From Dirofilaria immitis (taxonomy: Eukaryota; Nematoda; Chromadorea; Rhabditida; Onchocercidae): a DNA stretch of 64,000 nt. Location: positions 1,196,001 through 1,260,000 of the forward strand of contig JAKNDB010000088.1 of the NCBI GenBank assembly GCA_024305405.1, given 5' to 3'. Positions 39,501 through 52,729 of the stretch are shown in pieces; the stretch's first letter is position 1; every line of letters begins with the position of its first letter. The notes beneath the pieces are model-generated. The model was not told the origin of the DNA. It made no database searches and worked only from the letters and a program-made list of their open reading frames with translations. Position numbers and translations under genes: made by a program.

Positions 39501-40320
39501 GTTAAGAGTTAAGAATTATAGTATTTTAATCTGATAACATTTGTTAATCAATTCAATACTATGTATATATATAGATCATTGTGTGATATTGTTTGTTGTT
39601 AAGAGTTAGAATTATAGTATTTTAATCTGATAACATTTGTTAATCAATTCAATACTATGTATATATATAGATCATTGTGTGATATTGTTTGTTGTTAAGA
39701 GTTAAGAAATTATAGTATTTTAATCTGATAACATTTGTTAATCAATTCAATACTATGTATATATATAGATCATTGTGTGATATTGTTTGTTGTTAAGAGT
39801 TAAGAATTATAGTATTTTAATCTGATAACATTTGTTAATCAATTCAATACTATGTATATATATAGATCATTGTGTGATATTGTTTGTTGTTAAGAGTTAA
39901 GAATTATAGTATTTTAATCTGATAACATTTGTTAATCAATTCAATACTATGTATATATATAGATCATTGTGTGATATTGTTTGTTGTTAAGAGTTAAGAA
40001 ATTATAGTATTTTAATCTGATAACATTTGTTAATCAATTCAATACTATGTATATATATAGATCATTGTGTGATATTGTTTGTTGTTAAGAGTTAAGAAAT
40101 TATAGTATTTTAATCTGATAACATTTGTTAATCAATTCAATACTATGTATATATAGATCATTGTGTGATATTGTTTGTTGTTAAGAGTTAAGAATTATAG
40201 TATTTTAATCTGATAACATTTGTTAATCAATTCAATACCATATGTATAGATCAGAATTATAGTATTATAATCTGATAAAATTTGTTAATCAATTTAATGT
40301 ATACATATATATAGATTCAG
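39501..40320 (+). repeat. ~97-bp satellite, about eight copies plus a decayed end
   Basis: Units begin with gttaagagttaagaattata at 39501, 39598, 39694, 39792, 39889, 39986, 40084 and 40180, i.e. a 96-98 bp period. Copies are almost identical, differing mainly by one or two bases in gttaagaa(a)ttatag and in the length of a (TA)n stretch. The last unit breaks down into a partial, diverged copy ending near 40320. High identity implies recent expansion or homogenisation. Confidence 0.96.
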
Positions 40321-40593
40321 AAAATTTTGAATTAAATCAAAAGCTAATAAATTGTATTCAATTTTCATGTTAAGATTTAATTATCTATCAGATTGAAACA
40401 TCCAAACAAGAAATAGTTAGCTAAAACTAGAGAGAAAGAAAGAAATAGAGGGGCGAAATTCACTTTTAATATAATATAAGTTACAAATAGATAAAATTAA
40501 TGTATATAATTAATTAAGTAATTATTAAGTAATAATAACAAAAATTAATTAATGAAAAAAATGAGAAAAAAGATTTAAAAAAATTTTTATTTT

Positions 40594-40696
40594 TCAACGA
40601 AAAGATATTATCAAAAATTTTAAAGGATAATTGATAGCAAATATTTGTGTACGTTTGGAACAATCAACAAAGCCATCGATTAATAGCAATTTAGCA
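40594..40696 (-). CDS. possible isolated terminal exon, unknown protein
   Basis: A minus-strand stretch after an acceptor-like tttgaag encodes 33 residues (AKLLLIDGFVDCSKRTQIFA followed by INYPLKF...) and a TGA stop at 40594-40596. Its amino-acid mix looks more protein-like than the surrounding DNA. I could not find a preceding exon on the minus strand, and no family is recognised, so it may be chance or a gene fragment. Confidence 0.22.
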
Positions 40697-41651
40697 CTTC
40701 AAACATCTATGATTTATAGATTTTACTAAAAGTTCTAAGTTTCTTATTTCTTATTTTTCGCATATTATCGTGAATATGAAATTAATCAATCAATTTGAAA
40801 TTTTAAACGGAGAAAATCTTTATCATTTGAACAATGTTGCAATTGTATAATTGACTGATATAATTCATAACTGATATAATATCTTGGCGATATAATTTAT
40901 TGAAGTTTGAATTTTCATGAATGATAGTAACAGATATTAATATTTTGATTTAGAAATAAACATTCAAATAATAAAAAACAGAAATTTATTTTATGAAAAA
41001 GAATAGTAGAGATTTAGTCAATCTCAAGAAATCAATTAATCGTTTGCTGATAAGTTTAGCAAATAATTCTCTTATGCTAATTTTTTTTTCATTTATAAAT
41101 TTCTTCTAAAAATATTTGGGCTTGTAAAGAGATTAATAAAAAAATTCCTTATCATTAATAGTGATAAGATAATAGTGAAAAATTCTAATGTCTTTTTTAA
41201 AAAAATTGCCATTTTTGTTTAATTATATTTTTCCTTATCTAAAGTAAAATTTAAATTTTTAATAAAAGATTTTTTATGCTACAAATTTGCAATTTTAATA
41301 ATGATTGAGGAGACGAGATATGTTTCATAATGTTTCTAGCAACTATTTGTAAAATAATCTAAAATCATCGTTTTATAAATGAAATTTTCAAAACAACAAT
41401 GATAAAAGTTAAAATTGAAAATAAATAATTTATTTTATAGTATATATATATGTATTCATAATACGAGCAACAAATGATAAGTTAACAAATAATAATCAAA
41501 ATTTTATTTCGATTTATATTTTTTGAAAAAAGGAAAGAAAAATCAAATATATAATTTAATAATAAGTAATTTAAAAATAGATAATATAATATATTATTTA
41601 AGATAAAATATAGAGACTTGAAAGAGATAAAATTAATATATAATATCTTCT

Positions 41652-41990
41652 CTCATGATGCTGATTAAATAAACATGATAATATTATATTTTTCAATGTT
41701 AATTTATCATTTTCAATCTATAACTGTAAAAATATTATCAATAATAGCTTTTTATTATTAGTATTTCAATCAATAATACTATCAATATATTGTATTATAT
41801 TTATATCCTACATATAATATTTAAAACTCCTCATGATACTGATTAAATTAATATGATAATATTATATTTTCCGATGTTGATTTATCATTTTCAATATTTA
41901 AATCTGTAATAAAAAAAATATTATCAATAATAAAATTTTATTTTTAGTATTTCAATCAATAATAATATCAATATATTGTATCAAATATTT
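41652..41990 (+). repeat. ~178-bp tandem duplication
   Basis: The unit starting ctcatgatgctgattaaat at 41652 recurs from 41830 (ctcatgatactgattaaat), and the two copies run in parallel through tttatcattttcaat and tatttcaatcaataat to tcaatatattgta, with scattered changes. Confidence 0.85.
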
Positions 41991-42444
41991 ATAACGAAAG
42001 GAATATTTTTTTCGATCATCGCTTCTTAGTATTTTGAATTCAAAATTTTCAATGAAGAAATTATTGCAAAGTGAATGATATTATATTGATGTATTATTTA
42101 TCTTTCAATAAATAAATAAGTAGTTAAGTAAATAATAACAATCTAATTATTATAAATTATTTTTTAAAAATGAATTGTTACGATTATTGAAAGTGAGTTA
42201 TTACGATTATTTATAATAATAGAAGAATATAAAAATGAGTTATTACGATTATTTATAATAGAAAATTACCATATATATGAAACTTTTTAAACATTCTTCT
42301 ATTCTTTTTTTTTTTTTTAGCAAAAGACTTTAACAAAGGACTTTAGCAAAAGACTTTTGCAAAATTGTTTCTTTCAAATAAATTGAAACATTTAATGCAA
42401 AATTTCAATATATCAAAAATAATTAAAGCATTAAAAGTTTTCAT

Positions 42445-42524
42445 CTTTTCTATTCATTGTTATCATTTAATTTAAATGATTATACTCTTCTATTCATTGT
42501 TATCATTTAGTTTAAATGATTATA
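42445..42524 (+). repeat. ~40-bp direct repeat, two copies
   Basis: tctattcattgttatcattt followed by a/g-tttaaatgattata occurs twice in tandem with a single internal substitution. Confidence 0.9.
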
Positions 42525-43367
42525 ATTCTATGTGGAAAAAAATGGTAAACTCTTTGAAATGGATGAATTCATAATTAACTTAGAAAATTAGAAAATTTCT
42601 CTCAGTATTAGCTTAAAATTAATAGCTAAGTTATTCTCGTTTAATTTTGAAAATATTTGTCTCATGGTATCAAATTTTTTTAGCTATTAAATTATAATAA
42701 AACCTAAAATTTTTATTAATAGCATGCTGGAAAATAATAGTAATGATAGGAATTTAAGATAACATATTTCAATTATGATAAGAAAAAAAAGATAAACCTT
42801 TCCAAAATATTGGTATTTATAATTTTCATTTCTTTATGAAATGAAAAAATAATTTCTAAAAGCTTGGAGCAGGTGGTTTGCAATCATAAAATTTCATTTA
42901 AATGCAAGAAAAAATGAATAAAAGCAAACGAAAAATAAAAATAGATATTTTGGGTAATGAGTTGCAGATGATTCTTTCAAATAAAATTTATTTTTAACAA
43001 ATTAATATTTTGTTTGAATATCATCTAAATATTAAATAATACTTAATTTAATGTAAGATCGAAATATTTAACAAACTTTTTTCCGCTCTTTTTTTTGCAG
43101 AAATGATAAAACAAATTGTTAATGAAAAATATTACTTTTTTGAATTAAAAACAAAAGACATTAATAATGATAATTATAACAAAAGACATTAGCAATGATA
43201 ATTAAAACGAAGATATTAATAAATGATAATTAAACAGTTTATCTTATACTTTGTAGTAACGTATTATTTAAATTTGGTAAAATGTTCTTCCTTCTTTGAA
43301 ATTTATAACAAGCAGCTTCTTTACAACTAGTAGTTTTAACTTTGACTTATCTCTAAATTCAATTTTA

Positions 43368-43875
43368 GAAGTGTTAACTATTATTCAAATAGGAACCTTA
43401 GGTGATATTTTTGCAGCAGATATAGGGTTCAGCCTTGAAGTTATTAGTGATATGATAATATGATAAATCAGTGAATATAAATTAGATTTACTCTTCCTTT
43501 CTTTTCTAATTTTTTTCAATAAAATTATATCAAAGATATATATATATAAGCATGATATTAGTTTACTAAAATTTATATCATAAATATATAGTACTTCGAA
43601 TTTTACGACGCATATATTTTATACATATAATAATATACATTTACATATAAATATATACATAAATTTATCAACATTTATTAGCATGCAATGATTTATGTAA
43701 ATCATCATAAAAAAAATACGAGAAGAGCTTATCATATAATTTTAATAATTCTTCTTGTTCAAAAATATATACGGTTTTATGATATTATCATATCACTATT
43801 AACTTCAAGACTGAACCCTATATCTGTTGCAAAAATAGCACGTAAAGTTCCTACTTGAATAATTGTTAACATTTC
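43368..43875. mobile_element. 508-bp MITE-like element with ~100-bp terminal inverted repeats
   Basis: The left end (gaagtgttaactattattca.., 43368 to ~43467) and the reverse complement of the right end (gaaatgttaacaattattca.., 43875 back to ~43776) match over about 100 bp with roughly ten differences; both share the word gatatagggttcag. The element is bounded by TA on each side (43366-43367 and 43876-43877), the target duplication made by Tc1/mariner-type transposases. The AT-rich interior has no transposase frame. It would be non-autonomous, mobilised in trans. Part of its interior resembles the tandem repeat just downstream. Confidence 0.8.
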
Positions 43876-43877
43876 TA

Positions 43878-44110
43878 ATTTATTTATATCTACGTAATAT
43901 ATATATATACGTACATGTATATTTATCAATATTTATTTATCTGCAATATATTTATGTAATCACTAAAGAAAAAATGCTGATTTATGCAAATCATGATTAT
44001 AAAAATAATAAAAATATACAAGTATATTTATTTATATCTACGTACGTAATATATACGTACGTGTATATTTATCAATATTTACTTATATGTAATATTTATA
44101 TAGCAGAAAA
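43878..44110 (+). repeat. ~150-bp tandem duplication next to the MITE-like element
   Basis: tttatttatatctacgta..atatatacgtac(a/g)tgtatatttat at about 43880-43945 recurs at about 44029-44090. The same theme (tatttatcaa.atttat..gcaat.atttatgtaa) also appears inside the neighbouring inverted-repeat element near 43660-43705, so the sequences are related. Confidence 0.75.
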
Positions 44111-44164
44111 AAATATCTTTCATATAATAATATAATCCATTTCGCCGTTAAAAATATGAATCTA

Positions 44165-44310
44165 TAAATGCTAATATTTGTATAATATTCATATTTGATA
44201 TCATGATAATTATATATACACTGATAATTATATATACATTATCAATGAAATACTAATATTTGTATAATATTCATATTTGATATCATGGTAATTACATATA
44301 CATTATCAAA
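44165..44310 (+). repeat. ~84-bp tandem duplication
   Basis: atactaatatttgtataata followed by ttcatatttgatatcatg(a/g)taatta occurs at about 44169 and 44252, each copy followed by a tatatacattatcaa-type tail. Confidence 0.85.
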
Positions 44311-44578
44311 TGTTTATTTATTTTCAAAGTTTTTTTTTTTTTTTATGAAATCATCAAAGAAAACAATCTTTAAAAATAATTTTGATAATCCTTCTCTTCC
44401 TCTTGTTTTTCTCAATCATTTTAAAAACTAACACTTCTTCCTTCCATTTCATCCAAACTAACACATCCCATCAATATGTTCGATATCCATGTAAACAACC
44501 AAATTATCTATCAATAATTACCAAGAAGAATATATATGTATATATGTAGGAAAATCTAACTCAATAACATTTTTTTTA

Positions 44579-44660
44579 ACGGACGGACGGATGGACGGAA
44601 GGAAGAAAGAAAGGAAGGAAGAAAGGAAGGAAGGAAGGAAGGAAGGAAGGAAGGAAGAAA
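44579..44660 (+). repeat. (GGAC)n-(GGAA)n tetranucleotide microsatellite
   Basis: Starts as ggacggacggatggacgg and changes into ggaaggaagaaag-type repeats over about 80 bp. No gene is attached. Confidence 0.95.
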
Positions 44661-44830
44661 AGCTTATACTAAACGATAATTTCAAGCATTTAACGGAATT
44701 TATGCTATACCCTGAAGGTCTTACTTACTATCAACATAAATGATTCAAAAAAAAAAATAATTTAAGTTAAAAAAAGAAAAAGATAAAAAGATAAGACAAA
44801 AATAAATGATATGAATAAAAATAAAATAAA

Positions 44831-44966
44831 CAATACGGAATATATATAACAATACGGAATAAACAATACGGAATATAAATTACAATACGGAATATAAATT
44901 GCAATACGGAATAAACAATACGGAATAAACAATACGGAACAAACAATACGGAATATAAATTACAAC
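44831..44966 (+). repeat. caatacggaa minisatellite, eight copies
   Basis: The decamer caatacggaa recurs at about 44831, 44850, 44863, 44883, 44902, 44916, 44930 and 44944, separated by either a short (taaa) or a long (tataaatta) spacer, so two unit types of about 14 and 19-20 bp alternate. Confidence 0.93.
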
Positions 44967-46296
44967 ATATAATCACTCTAAATGATTAAAAATTAATACT
45001 ACTTTTTTTAAAATCTTATTTATCAAAAAAAAGGCAAGTTAATTTTCATTATCAAATTTATCAATTTTATGAAAAATTTAAATCGGTTATTTTTTGGACA
45101 ACAATTAATCATTTCATAAAATTTCCATTGGAATAATTTTTGATAACAAAAATTTTTCTTGCATGAAAAAGAAGAAGACTTAAATCGATAGGATAAATTG
45201 AATATAATTTGCTAACCGATGGCAAACCTATTCGTCTGTCTTTCTTTATATTAAATAATTGTCGGATTAAAGTTAAAATATTTCCCTTCGTAACTTTAAC
45301 TACAAATAAACATTCCTTTGATGATTTCAGTTGCGTAAGAAAATTAAAGTTAGAACATTTTTCACTCTGAGACTTAAATTATATGAGAAGATTAAAGTTA
45401 AAATATTTCGTTCTATGACTTAAATTACGATGTATACGTTATCGGAATAAAAATTATATTGATGAAATAAAATTTTTTTGTTTCCTTTTCTATTATACTG
45501 TTCGTTATTTCTATAAGCATAATAAATAAATTTGACGTATATCACGTGTATCATATGGCGTAATGAAGTATAAAAATGATTTAATAGCACGAAGCTATAC
45601 TATAATTTGATATAATATATAGCGAATATTACGACTAATATAACTTGACGTAATTTTATAAATTTTTTAAATTTAAATAATCCATGTTTGCTTATAGCAA
45701 GTTTCTGGCGGAATAATCAATTTGTTAAATGATGAAATTTAATAAACTTTTCAAATTCAAATAATTCTATTAATTAATAATAATTGAAATTCCATTCAAG
45801 CATTACTTTTACAGTAATTAACAATGCTTCAAATAAATTGTATAAATGAAAAATGTTTAGACTAATAGAACCTCTTTGTAGGTTTATAATAAAATATCAT
45901 TTCCAATCATTTTTATCATTTTCTTGACGTTGATCTGTAACTAAAAATAGACGATGAATCTTAGATCGATAATTACAAAACAATTCGAGTAAAACAAGAA
46001 AGCATAAAATCACAAACAAACAGAAAAAGAATAAAACGAATTGCAAATATTTAAGCTATTAGAATTGAAAAATTGTCCGATAAAAAGTATTCGAAAATTT
46101 AAATTATCTCACTTCAAAATCTTAAATTAAACTCTTAGCTGTCAAAATGAATTTCTTCAATAGCTCATAGATATTTTCCGCAAATTTTTATCAATTTATC
46201 TATCTTTTCAAAATATAACTTCTTCGTGACTATTTCAACAACCTAATGCTTTTCTTTTTTTCAAACTCTTCAATTTTTTAATATATGGAATTTTGC

Positions 46297-47497
46297 AACT
46301 GAGTGCATTATCGTAAAATCTTTATATGAAATTAATTCTTGAAATTTCCATTTCTCCTAATACGAGAAGATAGTGATACGAAAACAATATTTACGAATTC
46401 ATTTTTTTACTACTTATTGATAAGGAAATAACATTCTGATCATTATTTATTAAAAGAATTTACGGGAAATAATTATATTATCATTTTTTGGAGGAAATTT
46501 ACAATCGAACTTTGTTATCAAATTTATTTATTCATAATATTATCAAATCTAAGGAAAAATTTTTAATACTTTTAAAATGTCATGTCGAAAAGTAAAATTG
46601 AATTCATTTCTGATATCTAATCAAAATCTTAAAAGTTCTATTACTTTAATAAAAGATTATCGATTGATAAAAAAGTCGAATAATGTTCAAATGATATATC
46701 TCGAAATATTTATAGCCTAATTTTACTAATTCAAAATGAATGATATGGTACGTGCAAGATTTCGTAATAACTATTTGAATTGGTGAAAATTCACACGTAT
46801 GATGAAATCTCAAAGTAATGCATCATTGATGGCAAGAAGTCAAAATGACATCTAATCGCATGAAGAAGCTCGATATCATATTCATTGAAAGTTTGAGAAT
46901 TCCTCTAATCATTCGTTTTACCGAATATAACTCCTACAATATTAACTCCAATTTATCATAAGGGAAACTTCAGAGGAAACCAGAAGCTAAAAGATAGTCT
47001 GATTAGTCTTTTGCCTCTGCATCAAAATGAGACGATCAATTTGCACGTTAGAATCGTTTCGGATGATTATTGGCCAAAATATTATTACTTTTAAAGATTT
47101 TAGATGCAAAGTTTCTGGCTTTGCTAGGCTTGCTATGTTGAATATAGTGTAATAGAATTATTATTATTATACCATTAACAAATAAATTTACAAAATGAGG
47201 AATAATATTATGAACGAAGTACTAACAGCATTTACTGTTGAAAAGGGAATAGTCAATTTTTAATGATGACATCAATTTTTCCTGAAAATTCACTTTAACT
47301 GAAGAGATACTTTATGATATGCTTTTATCCATCAACAGCGAGCCAAGTTAGCTGATCAAACTTCTACACAACATATTCTCAATAGAATATTTTGCACTAA
47401 AGCATTAAGAAATCTTAGCCTAATAGTAGTTTAAAATTCAAATTTTCTCAAGAGTATTTCGCTATGAAGTTTAGATGAAATTTATGTCAATGAAACA
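46297..47497 (+). repeat. 1.2-kb dispersed duplicate, copy B
   Basis: Direct-orientation, near-identical partner of 18283-19499, about 28 kb away. It lacks the ~17-bp extra piece of copy A. It carries no long open frame; short frames such as the one running through LISLLPLHQNETINLHVRIV are shared by both copies but broken soon on either side. There is no gene next to this copy. Confidence 0.92.
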
Positions 47498-50400
47498 CTG
47501 ATAGTTTTGGATTTCATTTGTCTAGTTCTCGTGTTATTCAAAGTTGATCTTCACAAAAAAGAAAAAATAAAACTTCCCGTTTTCCCCACTTCCTCCTAGA
47601 TAAGGCTTGGTTTACTCAATAAACTCCTAAATTGAAATTGCAACAATTCCCATTTGAACTAGCTATTATTTTTTTCATTTATAACGTCATATTCTTATTC
47701 AATTCAAATTTTATACTATTAAAAAAGGCAACAATAAAGTAACAAATAATAATAGAATGCAAAATTTCAATTTCAAAATGAAAAAAATCAAAAGTAATCA
47801 TTTCCATCGAAAGTTTTGTATGGGAAAATTTCATACATTTCATAATAAAAATGTAAAATTTTGGAAAAGAAATTTTCCAATTTTTCTTTTATTTTATCAC
47901 TTCTTTCATTCGTGCAGAATAAATAAAAATATCCAAAAGTTTTTGCATATTTGTTAATTTTACTAAATTATTATCGAGAAAGGAAAAAAATGATTATACT
48001 GTAAAGGTGGAAGAGACTGATTGGAATTAAAAGTTAAATAAAATTTTGATAAAACATGTAAAACTATCCTTTCAAATTTATCTCATTGTTTATCACTATC
48101 CCCTATCGCAAATGAATTTTTGTAAAGGGAACATTTTTTAGCAGAAATAGACAATTTAAAAGAGATTTTTTCCGGAATAAAATTAAAAAATGATTTTTAT
48201 TTTAGAAAAAAAAAGGTAAAAGTTGAAATATTTATGAATGAAATTGAATGATGGAAAATAGATAGACAAAATGTTTGCTATTAGTTTATTCAATTTAGAT
48301 ATTGCCATTTTTAAGCTTAATTTTTTTAAGTTTTTTACTAAAAAAAAGAAAAATTAAAATAAAAGCAATAAAGTTAGGAAGAATTATTTTAAAAATGCAA
48401 ATTATCATTTGCATGCAATGCATGCGTATTAAATTGCAACTTCGTTAATGATTTTGCAAAATTTAAAAACAAATTCCTCCAAAAATAAAAGGAAATTTCG
48501 TTTCTATTTCTGACTTTTATTAAATCTAATTTTTCCTTTTTTTTTGATTTTTAAAATTTCTGATAAGGCCGAAACTTTTAAATAAGCAAAATTTATCATT
48601 TTATTAATCAAATCAACTACTCGAATAATCAATCATTTTGACCAACCTTTATGCAAATTTCAATACTTTATTTTTTATATGACAGATACCAATTTTGTTC
48701 ATTAAACTTATGATTCAAATGTCACAAGCAGAATCTATTCTTTACAGCTACAATCGTATTAATCCGAGAAATCGATTTTTTGATAATGCTGGGTAAATGA
48801 ACTTTTATCATGCTAGGTAATTGAACTTTTAATAATAATTTATATCACGATATGTATTCAACCAATTGATGATAACTCATTAATATCATGAAATGATAAT
48901 AATAAGCAGAAATAATTGTTAGAATTTTCCGGAATACTTTTTAATTAAAACATTGAAAGTTGCATTCTAGATATGAAGAAATTTGCATTGTTATAAGAGA
49001 ATGGAAGGGACTGGAATAAAATTAGTAGTAAATTAAATTTATTTCATTTTAAGATATTTTGGTAATCATTTAAATTTAAAATGAAATCCTTCCTCTGTTT
49101 CTTTTTTCTTCTTACGAATAAAAAAAAATAAAACTTAAATTTATCGGTAAATGATATGCTTTTTTTTGATAATTTAAAATTTGGGATACGGTATGTGTAA
49201 TTATTTCATTTTTTTTCTTTTAAATATAAAATAAATTAAATGAAGTTACATTTCGAAACATTTTTTGTCGTAAAAAATTAGTTTTGATAGAAAATAAAAT
49301 AAAATATAATCAAAATAATTTGAAATGGATCTAATAAAAAAAAATTTTTGCAATAATATATATTTTTTTTACAAAAATAAATGTGTATATATGAAATTAA
49401 TTAATCTAATTTACGCATATTGTTTAGTCATATCATAAAGTTTATCGATATATTTCAATCTTATCATACATTTTAAGCATATATTTGAACCTAATCGTTA
49501 TGTTGAAATCGTAGCTTCATGTATATATTTTAATGCTATTTTAATTTATGCATATATCTATTTAAATCGTACATAGTTTAAGATAATATTCCAACTTATC
49601 ACAATTTATGGATATATTTCAACAAATTTATTATGGAAAATATTACAGCTTCATATACATACTTTAATCTTAGCATAATTTATATAAATATCATAATTTC
49701 ATTCTGACATTGTAATTCTATCATAATTTTAATCATATGTTTTTAATTTTATCAAAATTTATAAAAAAGCTTATCATATTCTTTCTTTCATTCAATTTTA
49801 GCATTAATTTAAGATACATTTATAATTATGTTTAATCAAATTTTAACTCATAAAATATTATTGATTAATGGAAAAAGATGTTATTTATTTTGAGCAAAAA
49901 GATGAATGAATATGTATTCCTTTCAGAGAAATACATATTCAAAATAAAATAATTGTTTATTAATAATTCTTTTCTTCAAAAAATTTTTTCTCTCTCCTCT
50001 TACCTTCTCTCTCTATCGTTAAAATTATTAGTAATTAGTAGTGATGAGATACTGGTGAAACGATTCATCATCTTCTTTGAATAATACATAATGGATTATT
50101 ATATTAATCATTAAAAGCTTAACATTATTTACACAAAGTAGAAGATATTACTATTGATGATATAGCATTATCAGTAATGCCTTTCATTTTGTGCAATTAA
50201 TATGATTATGATAATGTTAAGTTTACCTAAATACTAAATATTTTATTTCATTTCAAAAATCAAATAGTTATTGATTAGAAAACTTTCGATATTGATTGCT
50301 CAATATAGCAGCGCAACCTGAATTTTTCTGTTGATGATAAGGTTAAATTGAATTTTCTTTGAAGTTGGTATAAATTAAATCATTCCAATTTTTACTTACA

Positions 50401-52690
50401 AATTTATATTTCAATAGTTCTATCATTAATTTTAATCTGTCTATTCAGTTCAATTATCAGTATAGCTATTATCAATGATCAATGTTTGCTAATTTTAAAA
50501 TGAATGAAATTTATAATTGCTAATTATCATTTATCTTAATATTATATCTCGAAAAAATTAGGATTATTGCGAAAGAAATAGAAACGATGACAAAGATAAA
50601 GGTGACAAAAATAGATTTAAACAACAAAAAAGGAATTATTATTATTTAAAAAAAACAAAAACAAAAATTAAAAATAAAATTAAAAAACTATCTAAAAATT
50701 GTAATTTTTATTTATTTTTGAATAGAATTTTCATTGGCTTAAATACTATAAGCATATTCATTTTTTGTTTTTCTACTATTTCTACTCAGAAAAGAGGTTT
50801 ATTTGAATGTTTTATTGATAGGTTTGAATTTAGCGGGCAATCGAAATAATATGAGGCATAGTATTATGGTCGTCCATTAGCTCGACATATATGCAATTTT
50901 GATTAGCATAAAAACATATTTAGTAGGAGTGGTCCATAACAAATATTACAACAGATGTCCTTTTTTTAGCAAAAAAATCATAAGCGGTCTGATTAAAGTT
51001 ATAGGAATTGTGATAAGATTAGTAGTTATCAGATTATGATGCAAAGAACTGTGATAAGATTAGTAGTTATCTGATTAAGATGCAAAAGAGTTATCAGATA
51101 AAGGATTTTGTATGTGAATTAATTTTTTAGCCATAAAAGAAAGGATGTAAATTTAGTTAGATTCATGATTATGTAGCGGAAAAAAACGTAAAAAATGATC
51201 GTAAAGAATATGAAATTAGTTACAACATATTATATTTATTTACATTTTCTATGATTTATTTTATTTTATTAATTTGTTTAGTCATAATTAGCACTTGTGA
51301 CAATTTCATTTATTCTAATCAACTATGATTATTTGATAAGAGAAAAAAAAATTCAAATTATCTGATCATCGAAACGAAATATTCAATATCAGCAACAGCA
51401 TCATGATAAGAGAGATAATATTTTGCATTGCCATTTAATGATTTGCTAAGCCATAGAAGCTTTACTAAAATAATTTTCCTGAATTAGTACATCACTTTAT
51501 CATTACTGGAAATCAGCTTCAAAAAAGTATGAAATCCAAAAATTTTGTTCTTTTAAAAAAAAATTGAAATCTTTGCAGTGCTTATGTTTAATGCTGAAAA
51601 TTACTTAGTTTAGCATAGATTTTAATAAATTATGTTGAGAAATTTTCGATGCTAACATGACAAAGAAAAAAATTATTTTGTAAATCTAATATTCAATTAA
51701 ATATTTGACAGATGGAAATTTAAATTATAATCTTCAACTTTTCCTCTTATTTTCTATTTTTACCCATTTTTTCGCTTTTTATATTTATTCACCTATTCTC
51801 TATTGTTATTATTTCAACTACATTTTTTATTTTGAAAATTTGATTGAAAAAGATTATTTGATGAAAGTAGGCATCGAATAATAGAAGAATCATCAGATAG
51901 CGCAAAGTTCACGTTTCAACTTATTCTGATACCAAATAACAGAAGAATTAATCAGGTAAGTGTAAGATTAATATTTTTTACTTATTCATCATCCGTTCAC
52001 TTTTCCATGAATTATTCGTTTTTTTTTTCTAATTACATTCACTATGCTTATATCAGACGAAACGAAAATTTTTTTATTTTTCAGAATTAAACTAACAGCT
52101 GGATTTTTATACCTATAAAGAAATTCATTTAAAAAGAAGAATCGATGAGTGTAAACAATATTTTTTTAAAAGCATTATTTATTTTGCATTTGTGAAGTAT
52201 TTTGCAATATCATGAAGAAAATGAGGAAAATTGCTCGTTAAAATTTTATAAATTTGAGAAAAATAAAACCCATCGTTTGCTTAAAAAAGAGATAAATAAG
52301 AAAAAGTGAAATTAATTTCTTAAAATACTAGAAATTCACTTTTGGTTAATTTCGCAGTTCTTTAGAATGTCAATTTATATTGTTTATTTCTTTTTGCCAG
52401 TCTTATAATTCGTAAATTGGAGAAAAATCATTGATACATTGAAAATTAAGCAAATTTTTCAGGTGAATCAAATCGGATAAGTCTTATAAAATATCATATA
52501 TGGATATTAAAATTAATATATAAAGATCAAGTGTTAAAATGATGATATATGCCTGATAGTGAAATTCAAATTTTAACGCCTTAAACCGATTCATATAGGA
52601 ATATGTGATACATCAATTTAGATTATTTTTAATTCAGTATAAGATGCCAAATGTCAAATTTTAACGCCTAATTTTTAAAATAACATATAA
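47498..52690. other. gene-poor AT-rich interval
   Basis: No supported gene. It contains diverged repeats around 49430-49760 (themes of atcataatttatgcatatat) and a two-copy repeat near 51008-51105. The 66-codon open frame at 47757-47957 is Lys/Phe/His-rich and shows no family resemblance. Confidence 0.5.
51008..51105 (+). repeat. ~50-bp direct repeat, two copies
   Basis: ctgtgataagattagtagtt followed by atc(a/t)gatta(t/a)gatgcaaa occurs twice, at about 51009 and 51049. Confidence 0.85.
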
Positions 52691-52729
52691 ATACGAAAGG
52701 ACTACGAGATTCATTTGTATTTGCAAAGT

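Noticed and set aside
44767..44976. Cys/Tyr-rich open frame on the minus strand (repeating YSVL/FRIV)
   Set aside because: Translation of the caatacggaa minisatellite.
47757..47957. 66-codon Lys/Phe/His-rich open frame
   Set aside because: Composition follows from AAA/TTT-rich DNA; no start context, splice partner or family match.
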